From Triangularia verruculosa (taxonomy: Eukaryota > Ascomycota > Sordariomycetes > Sordariales > Podosporaceae), in contig MU863935.1 in assembly GCA_033296885.1 (NCBI GenBank), positions 153,321 through 217,320 on the forward strand: 64,000 nt of DNA. Direction: 5' to 3'. The position numbers were made by a program, and so were the translations under genes. The notes beneath the pieces were generated by a model. The model did not search any database, had not been told where the DNA came from, and was given only the letters and a program-made list of their open reading frames with translations. Of this stretch, positions 55,340-64,000 are shown in pieces; positions within the stretch are counted from its first letter, which is position 1, and each line of letters starts with the position of its first letter.

Positions 55340-56474
55340 GGTTGCTAAATTTTTCCTGGGTGCTGGCATAGATGCCTCCAGCTAGATCGAAAGTGAATAG
55401 ACAGGTAGAAAGCTAAAGGGAACCAATACTGGTGATGGCCGCTCCGCTTTTGAGTCGTGTTACCTAGTAATACATTTACCCGCTCTATAGTGCATGGCCT
55501 CACAATGGTTTGGTTCTGCTTCATCTTTGGGAAGCTTAACACCCGGCGGAGAAATCCTGCTGTGACATTCCGAGGCGGATTCTGCAACCCCGGATCAATT
55601 GGCATTTATCCTGTGAAAGTCAAATAAGCTCCCCAGTCAATTTTGTCCACGCATGTCTAGCAGATCTAGAATGTCCCAAGTACCAGGAAGATGTTGATTT
55701 GTTCGCTGATTCAAGTGTCTCTCACTGAAATTCAAGAATTGATCACATGATGTGTTTATCAGCTGGGCTATCTCTGTCATTCGATGTTGCCGGGTGCCGT
55801 GTTGTGTGTCGTGGACCGAGATCCTGAGGATACCTTACCTATTCCACCAATCTTGCAATTATCCGGCATTGGTCAAAGCCCTCGAAGGCGTCTCGGTTCC
55901 AGAGTTTAGAATCACAAAATTGTACCACACATCATGAAACTCTTCATAGAACAAATATTAACAGTGGTGTTTTCTACATAAAATGACCCGCAGGACGACC
56001 ACTAGCTTACCTACCTTAATTGTATAATATTGGCACTGACATATTCTGGGGCATGCCATCTCGGCACGACAATTTCTGGAATCCCAAACTAGGTAGGTAG
56101 GGTGGTGCCTGATGGCTTCTAATACCTATCACCATCTGGGCTATCGTTTTCTCCTTGTAAGACATCTGGCTCGAACAATGATCAAAAGACCAGCGTTGAT
56201 AGTTATGGTTGCTTAGCCAACTGAAGTGGAGGTTGCCCCTGAACCCCTGAATGACGACCCACAGCTTTTTCGGGATGTTGAACCTGCCAAACGACTTGCG
56301 CACGATCACAGAACTTTAAGCCCTGTCTTCATCACTGATTAATTTCTCTCCATCTAAGGGCGCAATCTCGTTTGACCATGATGCCAATCATTCACTTCAG
56401 TTCCCCGATATTACCTAGGTAGTCGGTCTCTAAAAAGATTTCTGTCTCGTCTAAACATAGTTAGCCCAGAATCA
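55340..56474. other. Intergenic region
   Basis: Promoter side of the pectate lyase gene and further single-copy-looking DNA. No supported gene. Confidence 0.45.
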
Positions 56475-56540
56475 GGCTCGCTTCACCTTCGGCTCACCTT
56501 CGGCTCACCTTTAGCTCACCACCGCTCACCCTACGCTCGC
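56475..56540 (+). repeat. Short tandem repeat, 10-11 bp units
   Basis: Units of the type GGCTCACCTTC occur about six times with changes, just before the AT-rich tract begins. Confidence 0.6.
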
Positions 56541-58315
56541 CATTCTCCAAAAACGACAACTTTACGCGACGCTCTCATAGTCCAAGTTTGGAGCCTCCCT
56601 CTCGAAAATGGGCCCGGATGGGGAGGGTCCCATTTTTGACCTCCACCAAAACGGGGACCAAGAAATGGGCTCGCCAGCGTATTTGCTCTCCGTTTTAAGG
56701 GACTCGGGATCGTGGTAGCCATTTTGACACGATAAAATCCGTCATTCCCTACCTGCCTACTACACGACTTTCTTCTTCCAGTTCTGGCTATATAAAAAGG
56801 TCATTCCATCTATCTTACCACCTACCGCACAACTCTTCTCTCTCATCCCCCCTATCCTTACTACCCCGTTTATCACTACCATAAAACCTTTCTTTACACA
56901 CTTCATCGTTATCGGCCTTATATTTTTACCTAATTAGCTCTCTACTATATTTTCTATAATACCGAGAAAAAAAGCCCTCAAAAGTTCTTTCGCCGGGGAA
57001 AAGATAAGGGCTTAGAAAATTACACGGAAGGAATAGACGGCTCCGCAATTCACAAAAAAATCACGAATAAAATTATAAAAAGTTATTAGCGTATAATTAA
57101 TTTATAAAACTAATAAGGTCCTTAAGCTTTTATTAATTATCCGTTTCTAATATCCGTTTTAGATATACCGAAAACTACTTTAGTACGAGCCTTTACGACC
57201 TTAAGAGTCTAAAAGATTTTATAAAAGATATTATATTTAGTATTAATAGTATAGAAAATAACTTAAACCTAACGGAAAGGACCGTTATAGTATATTAGAA
57301 ATAATTTATAGCGGGCTAACATCGTAAAAATAAAACTATTTCTAAAAATACTACACTTTTGGTTATAAATATATATATATACACCATTTCTTTAATTAAC
57401 TAACTTAAACTAACTAATAGTAATTCATTAAATATAAGTTACCTGAAATACTTAAGATAAAGGATAAGGAGATTATAAAAAATAAACGGTTAAGAAAATG
57501 TATTATTAAAATCTACTTCGTTCATTTAAAAAGGTAATTATAGGGGAATAATTAGGTGGTATACGATAAGTTAGCGACGAGGGTATACGATTAGGCGGAT
57601 TTACTTACTATCGTATATTCCTCTATACGCATCGGCGAATACATCGAGTCTACTTGCCGGGCGGGATCCGATCGTAGTTTATATTATAGGGTAAACATTA
57701 ATGTATATTATTAGCGAGTGACCTATATCAGCGAGTGACCCACCTCCCACCATACCCTAACAAACCATCCTTAATTACACTATATTAACATAAGGAATTA
57801 ACTATAATTATATTAGAAACAGCTAAATTAAATAATTTTACAGCCTCCTAGCAAATACGCGTATTATGGCCAGGCTTGCTGTATATACTATAGCACCGAA
57901 CCTTTATACGAGCCCCCCCTGCATTACTACTATCCGGCTACATTTCTTACACTCCCTCCCTATCTACGGCCTTCTAATCCAGTAGATCCTATGCCTCTTA
58001 TATAGTAAGTGACCCTTTAAGTTTCACGCGTATTTTTTTAGCTCTCCGGCGCTTGCTTAGTACCTCATTGGCCTTACGGAGCGACGAAACCTTTGTACGA
58101 AGGAGAGCTACTTAGTGTATTATAGCCGTTGTATTTTTAGTAAGTTAGTCTACTACAGTTAATATTAAAGTCGGGGAGCTATTTTAATAGTTAGTAATAT
58201 AAGTTTTAATAAACGTTAATTGTAAATTGGTTTTTTAAAGGTTATATAGTATTTAGGAGACTTAAGGTTATATAGTACCGGGCCGTGAGTTTGGAGGTGT
58301 TAGCGTACGAATGTG

Positions 58316-58790
58316 ACGAACCCCTGTACAGAACCTCTGAAAGGGATACTCGGTTGAAGGCTACTTCTGACAATTGGTTCGGTGCAGCTAAACAGTGCAC
58401 AACAAGATGTCTCAATGTAAATACAAGATACCGTGAATATAAGCTGTGATTGTATACTGCGGAACTATCTATAAGCTATCTAGTTCCTCCGTATATATAG
58501 TCTTCTTTCTATTCAACTGCTCGCCCTGCTATAGCCCTGATCGCTCCTAGCACTTTGCATCCTGCGATGTGCTAGTCGTGCTATACCTGTGATCGCCCCG
58601 AGCACCTTGCTTCCTGTAATGTGCTCGTGGGTCTTGGCGCCCTAGTACCTCGAGCCTGCTCCTACTGGTTGCCTCCTGGTTCCTTAATGATTGGCTCGGG
58701 GCGCCCCGCGCCCTATATACTGTATAACCTGCGCTTGGTTAACTTGTGATACGATGCCCCTCCCTTTAGGTCGACGCCCCGTCGATTACG
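58316..58790. repeat. Possible LTR remnant (higher-GC island)
   Basis: A stretch of near-normal composition inside the AT-rich tract. It begins TGTGACGAACCCCTGTACAG, a typical LTR start (TG) for fungal gypsy elements, and has a promoter-like region with TATATAG. The far end is not clear. A related end, GTCACA, is seen at 63889-63894. Confidence 0.35.
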
Positions 58791-58869
58791 TTCTTAAAAT
58801 AGCTAACGATCCTCTTTTTCTCTAGCGCTTCCTACGGTAAGTCTCCTCCTTACTACTCCTACTACTATG

Positions 58870-59480
58870 TTTAACTGCGTAAAGAAACGAAATCGAACGA
58901 GTACCGACTGCTGTTGTGACTAAGCGCGTTTCCTCGAATAGTTCGGCCTTATAATGCCTGAGTGTTCGTATTATAAGGAGAATAGTTTTTAGTGCGTGGC
59001 CTCTTCTTAATACGACTGGTGTTTTCTATACGTGAACTCGAGTCGTTCTTATTACGACGTTTATAGTGTAGATTGTGAGTCCTTCCTCCGGGTAGTTCTC
59101 CTCTTTTTGCTGATTTTTGTAGTCCGTCCTCTTATTAAGGAGAAAGAACGTCTGGACGCTGAGAAATAAGCTACCTTAAGTAAGCTCCTTCGCCTAGAGC
59201 TCTAATCGCGGGCTTTCGAAGCTAGAGCTCTAGCTGCTTTTCGTCGCGAGTCCCGTCTTCTCGAGGAGGAAGAGAAAGAGTCTTCTTAACGGTCCGCGAA
59301 TCCTTAAAGTTCGTCGGCGGTAAATACCTCCGCTGCTTTACCTCCTACTATTATCCTTTCTTCCGATTTTTCCTTTTTAGATTCCTCTTTAGGCTTTAAT
59401 TAGCCTTTCGATTTCCCGTTAGACCCTAACCTAGGTAGTCCTTTATTTTTGGCCGCCCCGGGTTCCTCCGATAGAAGTCC
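58870..59480 (+). pseudogene. Relic of a Cys-rich gag-like or element-associated ORF
   Basis: On the plus strand, ignoring stops, one frame reads MPECSYYKENSF, then SSRSYYDVYSVDCES, LIKEKERLDAEK, FEARALAAFRRESRLLEEEE and a Ser/Pro-rich region. The order of a Cys-containing head, a charged coiled-coil and a Ser/Pro tail is common in proteins encoded by fungal retroelements. At least seven in-frame stops make it dead. It runs opposite to the gypsy remnant beside it, so it may belong to another element. Confidence 0.4.
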
Positions 59481-59699
59481 TTCTGTTTCTTAGGGTAATT
59501 AAGGTTCGTAATATTAATTATAGTTAGGTTCCTGGGTATTTATTAACTTTATAGTATAGTATATAGTATGTCGATTATTGCGTCGGAGGTACGGGTTTGA
59601 TTTCCGTCGAGGTTCTTTAGTATTTAGATTTATAGGTATACCCCGTGATTTAAGTACTGAACTTTTTAGTATTTTAATTAACTTAGGTTAATCTAGGTA

Positions 59700-62600
59700 T
59701 TGCCGATAGAATTCTTTTAGTTTATCCGGGTAATTTAAATTTACCGTTAATTTCTACGAGTTATTTATAGCCGGGTAATTTAATTAATTAACTAAATATT
59801 CTAATTGACCTTCGCTAAACCGTAAATCTAGTATTTCTTTTATATTATACTCCTTTTCTTCGTCCTCCGTTACTTCCTAGGTATTAGTTTTATTCGCCGG
59901 TAGTGCGGATTCTAGAAGTGAGATGTGAAAAGTGTATGACCGTAGATGTATCGTACTGGGTAACTCTAGCTTGTATACCGTCTCCGATATTTTCTTTTTA
60001 ATCTTAAATAAGCCTACTCTTCTATAATCTAGCTTCTTACTAGGTCTCTTTATATATAGATTTCGTATTGATAAAAATACTTTATTCTCCTTTTTTAAAT
60101 AAGGTCCTTTAAGCCGTTTAATATTATAATATTTATATATATATTCCCGAATAAATTTAAGTTCCTCCTTAAGTTTAGCGTATAATATATATAGTTTCCC
60201 TACCTTTACTGCCGCTCTAGGTACCTTTACTTTTAATCTTTACTATAGATCTGCTTTAAAACCGTAGTTCGCGAAAAATAATATAACTTTAGTTATTTCT
60301 ATAGATACCGTATTATATATAAGCTGTACTATTAATAAAAGTTTAACTTAGTTATTTTATTCGAAATTAATATAATTTCGAAGGTATTATTCTATAATCT
60401 AATTAAGCCTCTCCGTCTAACCGTCCGTCTACAGGTAATATAGTAATAACGCTTTGTTTTTTACTTCTACTTATTTTATTAAAACTTTTTAAAATTTTAA
60501 TATAAATTTAGTATTACGATCCGTAATAAATTCCCTTAGCTATATATATATTACTATAACGTTCCGAAATACTATATTTATTAATTATTCCGCTATCTAG
60601 GTCTCTCTATAAAGTAAAAAGTATACCTATTTAGTAAGCTTATCGATTACCGTTAAGATACTATTATATTTAACGCCTATAATTATATCTTTAGATTTTA
60701 ATAGTTTAATAATAAAGTTTATTAGTACCGAACTTTACAGTTAATTTACTACCGGTAATAACTCTAAAAACCTATATAGCTTATATCTCTCTACTTTCGT
60801 TCTTTTATAGAGATTATATTCCTATAACGTCTCTTCTATATCCTTTTTTAATTTTAATTAATTAAAATATTATTTAATCTTTTCTATTATTTTAACTACT
60901 CTTATATACCCTCCGAGTCTCGACTCGTAGATCTTTTAAATTAATATCTTCTACTGTTCTAAGTCGACGTAGGCCTTATTATTATACTAAAGTCGGTAGC
61001 GGTCGTCCTTCTAAATCCTTAGCCGTTTTAACTTGGCCTATCGTTCTTAATCGTTACTATCGATATTATTTTAATATTTATAGGTAATAAATTCTTTTCG
61101 ATATACTACGTAATATTTAACCTACTATTAAAGTGGGTGCTTAAGTATACCTTCTACTATTTCCTATAGTAAGGGTAATAATTCCTCTCCTACTTTCTCT
61201 TTATAATAGTCCGCCTTTTTATTTAGAACGTCCGCTTTTATATTCTCGGATCCCTTTTTATAATAGATTTAAAAGTTAAATTCAGATAAAAACTTTAACT
61301 ACCTACTTTATCTAACGTTAAGGACCTTAATAATAGTAAAATATTTTAGGTTTTTATAATTAGTATAGACCTAAACCTCGTAGTTAATACCGCTAAAGTA
61401 TAGTCTTTACTCCTCGAAGGCCTTAATAATAGCGAATAGTTTTTTATTATAAATAAGGTAATTCTTACATAGTCCCTCTAACTTCTTTAAAAAGAACACT
61501 ATTAAGTATAGTTTCCTATCCTTATCTTATTACCCTAGTTGCCCTTTAATAGCGTAGTCGGAAGTATCTATCTCGACTTCGAAAGGTCGTCTTAAGTCAG
61601 GGAGTTTAAATATTAGGTCCGTTATAATAGCGTTTTTAATAGTTTAAAAAGCCTCCTCTTACTCCTTTCTCTACTTAAACTCAACGTCTTTCTTAGTTAG
61701 GTCGTTTAATAGCCTCGCTATAACGCTATAATTCTATATAAATATCCAATAGAAGTTCGTAAATCCTAAAAACTTTCAAACTTTAGTTTTTAATTATTCG
61801 GCCGTTTCTACTTATAATCTCGGTTAGTCTTTAACTACTATTATCTTCCTTAGCTTTATTCGCATTTTTCCTAGCGAAATTAAATATCTTAAGTAAACCA
61901 TTTCCTATATATAAAACTTACTTTTATCTTTATTAATTAATAATCCTACTTTATATAATACATTTAAAATCTCCTTAATATACTATTTATATTCCTTTAA
62001 AGTATATAAATAAATAAAAACGTCGTCGAGGTAGTAAACTACTATTTTATCGAAATACTAGTAAATTATATAATTAACGAAGGCCTGGAAAGTCGCAAGT
62101 ATATTTATAAGCCTAAACGGTATAACAAGATACTTAAAATACCTATAAAACGTACAAAAAGTTATCTTCTACTCGTTTTCTTCTTTAATTTATATATATA
62201 TATACCTAACTAGTATATTAAATCTAGTAAACCATTATACCCCTAATAGTTAATTTCTTAACCGCGAAATTAATAGTAGTAGGTAACTATTCTTTACCGT
62301 CTTTTAATTTAATTATCGATAATCTATATATAGTCGCGGATTTTTATCTTTCTTCGGTACAAAGAAAATAAGATATTTAATTAGCAATATAGATACTTTA
62401 ATATATCCCCTTTTAATATTTTCATTTAAATATTTCCGTAATTCCTTACTTTACTTATCGTTAATATAATAGACCTAAAAAAACTTAAGTTTTACTCCTT
62501 CTTTAAACTTAATTTTATAATCCTATAGTCCCCTCTCTAGTAGATTTTAAAAGTATTTTACTATAAATACCGGATACCCCTAGTATTTTACTAACACCTC

Positions 62601-63800
62601 CTTTTTATCGCTTTTCTTTATATTATTATAATAAATATACTTATCCTTTATTATTACCGTAATTTCCACTAACGTAATTATTCTTACTAACCTTACTTCT
62701 TCAATCTTACTACCTTTATTAATTAAGTACACCAATACCTCTTATATCTTTTACAATAATACTATAAAAGATACTTATCTCACACTCTACTCCTACCATA
62801 CTCTTAATCTCCTATCGTTAATCAAATACTTCCGATATTTCCTCAGTCATAAATAATTACCGTTCTTCCAATCAATATCTAAGTTATAGTTCTTATACTA
62901 TAATTACCCTAAAATTATATCTTTTTCTAACCTTATATCTACAATATCGAAAATTACTATCGTTATTTTCTCTAATACTATAATATCTAATAATAATATC
63001 TCCCTAACTACTAACTATATAAAGAAGGATCCTTTTATAATAACCTCTTCCTCTTTCTTTTTCTATAAAACTCAAGCTTATTATATAAATCTTAGTAAAA
63101 TTAAGTCTACTTTTACTCTACTATCTACAAATACCTACATTTAAAAACCCTTCTAACACACTACTACTTATAACCTCTTATCTTTTATACCCCTCTTCTA
63201 TATAATAACGACTTCCCTAATACTTTATTTATAATCCTTTAAAAGTTTACGGTCTCTACGAAAGGCCGTAGCCCTTTTTCCGACTATTATTATACCTTTA
63301 GAATATCCTCCTTTATTAAACTATCTAATAGTTCGAAATTAACTAACTATTATCGTTAAACTTCTTCTTATTTTCTGTCTTTTACACCTTATCAAATCCT
63401 CCTTCGATTACATATTTACCGCCCCTTTACCATAACCCTAATTTCGGCTTCAGCCTAAATATCGTAGTATTTCTTAGCCTTTATTCGTAAGTAAAACGCA
63501 TAATCTAAACTCTTATACTACACTAATCTATATTCTTCTTTATTAGCAGTGTTTTTTCCCTAACTAGTTATCTACTTAAAGTAATATCTTACGTAACTAA
63601 GTATAAACTGTATAACCTAAAGTTCCTTCTTTAATTTAATTAAGTCTCCCTATTTCTATAGGAAATAATCGTCTAACTCTTTCTATTATTATTCCTACCT
63701 AACTATAGTTCTTACGATAGGCTTAGGATCTCCGTTTCTTCCTAATTACTATACTAGCTAATATCTTTAGAAAGCCTTACTCTAATAATACTCTACGTAC
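59700..63800 (-). mobile_element. Degenerate Ty3/gypsy chromovirus retrotransposon
   Basis: Minus-strand frames, interrupted by many stops, show in order: a gag-like remnant near 63440 (AEAEIRVMVKG), reverse transcriptase (FVPKKDKNPRLYIDYR near 62350; YYLDDVFIYL near 62030, the catalytic YLDD box; LLINKDKSKFYI near 61930), RNase H junction (FEVEIDTSDYAIKGQLG near 61570), integrase core (KSKDIIIGVKYNSILTVIDK near 60690), an integrase C-terminal module (KKISETVYKLELPSTIRI near 59980), and a chromodomain (EYNIKEILDLRFSEGQLEYL near 59830). This is the domain order of chromoviruses. Stop codons mostly fit G to A or C to T changes, as expected of RIP. The element is dead. Its 5' end lies to the right and may run beyond the window. 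Confidence 0.85.
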
Positions 63801-63859
63801 CTATATTGTTAAAAGATATGAGCCGTATACAGGCCTAAGGGCCCTGTAACGGTAGGCAC

Positions 63860-64000
63860 TTACAGTGCTCTCTAGTGCAGCGGAATTGTCACACACGATA
63901 CCTAGAGCTCACTGCTGGGGTACTGGGCTACAGTACCTTATAGGTACTGTATAACAGAGAATATAGGTAGTAACCTTCTTTATTTATAGTGCTAGCCTTC
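63860..64000. repeat. Possible LTR end, cut by window edge
   Basis: Composition returns to near normal in the last 150 bases. A GGAATTGTCACA / TGTCACACACGATACC junction at 63883-63903 resembles an LTR border. The 5' LTR of the minus-strand gypsy element would be expected here. Confidence 0.3.

Larger units (their letters stand above)
56900..64000. repeat. AT-rich, RIP-like repeat tract
   Basis: From about 56.9 kb to the end, base composition drops sharply to AT-rich with a great excess of TpA, and all frames are closed by frequent stops; no ORF above the track cut-off exists after 56722. This is the signature of repeat-induced point mutation (C to T at CpA) on multicopy DNA, known from Neurospora and relatives. 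The edge to normal DNA is abrupt. Retroelement remains are listed separately. Part of the tract (56.9-58.3 kb) has no recognisable coding remnant. Confidence 0.85.

Noticed and set aside
1..64000. CRISPR arrays, bacterial operons, riboswitches
   Set aside because: No direct-repeat/spacer array, and genes have spliceosomal introns and single promoters; the DNA is eukaryotic.

Overview
The window is genomic DNA of a filamentous ascomycete, most likely a Sordariomycete close to the Sordariales (inferred, no search run). The reasons are gene density, short GT-AG introns of about 45-120 nt, recognisable fungal families (Zn2Cys6 and C2H2 regulators, an NRPS-like reductase, DUF6594- and DUF7580-type proteins, small cysteine-rich secreted proteins), and a final tract whose base composition and stop-riddled retroelement look like repeat-induced point mutation (RIP).

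Housekeeping part (1 to about 24.5 kb). After a cut-off basic protein come a soluble Rieske protein, a membrane protein, a gene-poor 2.8 kb stretch, a Zn2Cys6 regulator, the GINS subunit Psf2, and convergent to it a 1009-residue adenylation-carrier-reductase (NRPS-like) enzyme. A 298-bp MITE with 46-bp inverted ends and a perfect 8-bp target duplication lies in the next intergenic region. Then follow PRPP synthetase (7 exons), a PTEN-type phosphatase, a Pom33/TMEM33-family membrane protein with a 16-nt microexon, a single-pass surface-type protein and a Cdc25/Acr2-type rhodanese.

Accessory part (about 24.7 to 43 kb). This holds a two-module cysteine-rich WCND-motif gene with in-frame TAG codons upstream, an intron-containing tRNA-Ala(UGC), a membrane protein needing a GC-AG intron, a truncated DUF7580-like fragment, a nucleotidyltransferase-like protein with a myristoylation-type N terminus, a metallophosphoesterase, a broken chromodomain relic, a DUF6594 membrane protein, and a head-to-head pair: a caspase-like/pseudokinase protein and a kinase-ankyrin protein that share a 301-bp promoter. 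The pair looks like a signalling or regulated-cell-death (allorecognition-type) module and is the best candidate here for an undescribed system; that function is inference.

Secretome part (45 to 55.4 kb). A 60-residue Ser/Gly-rich protein, a C2H2 regulator, a bicovalent-FAD berberine-bridge-type oxidase, a 10-cysteine small secreted protein and a pectate lyase that carries a one-base frameshift in this sequence.

Repeat part (about 56.7 kb to the end). AT-rich, TpA-rich DNA with no intact gene. The minus strand still spells a degenerate Ty3/gypsy chromovirus: reverse transcriptase, RNase H, integrase and chromodomain. Two islands of more normal composition with TGTGAC/GTCACA-type ends may be LTR remnants.

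Exon boundaries were read by eye from splice signals and frame continuity; there is no transcript support.
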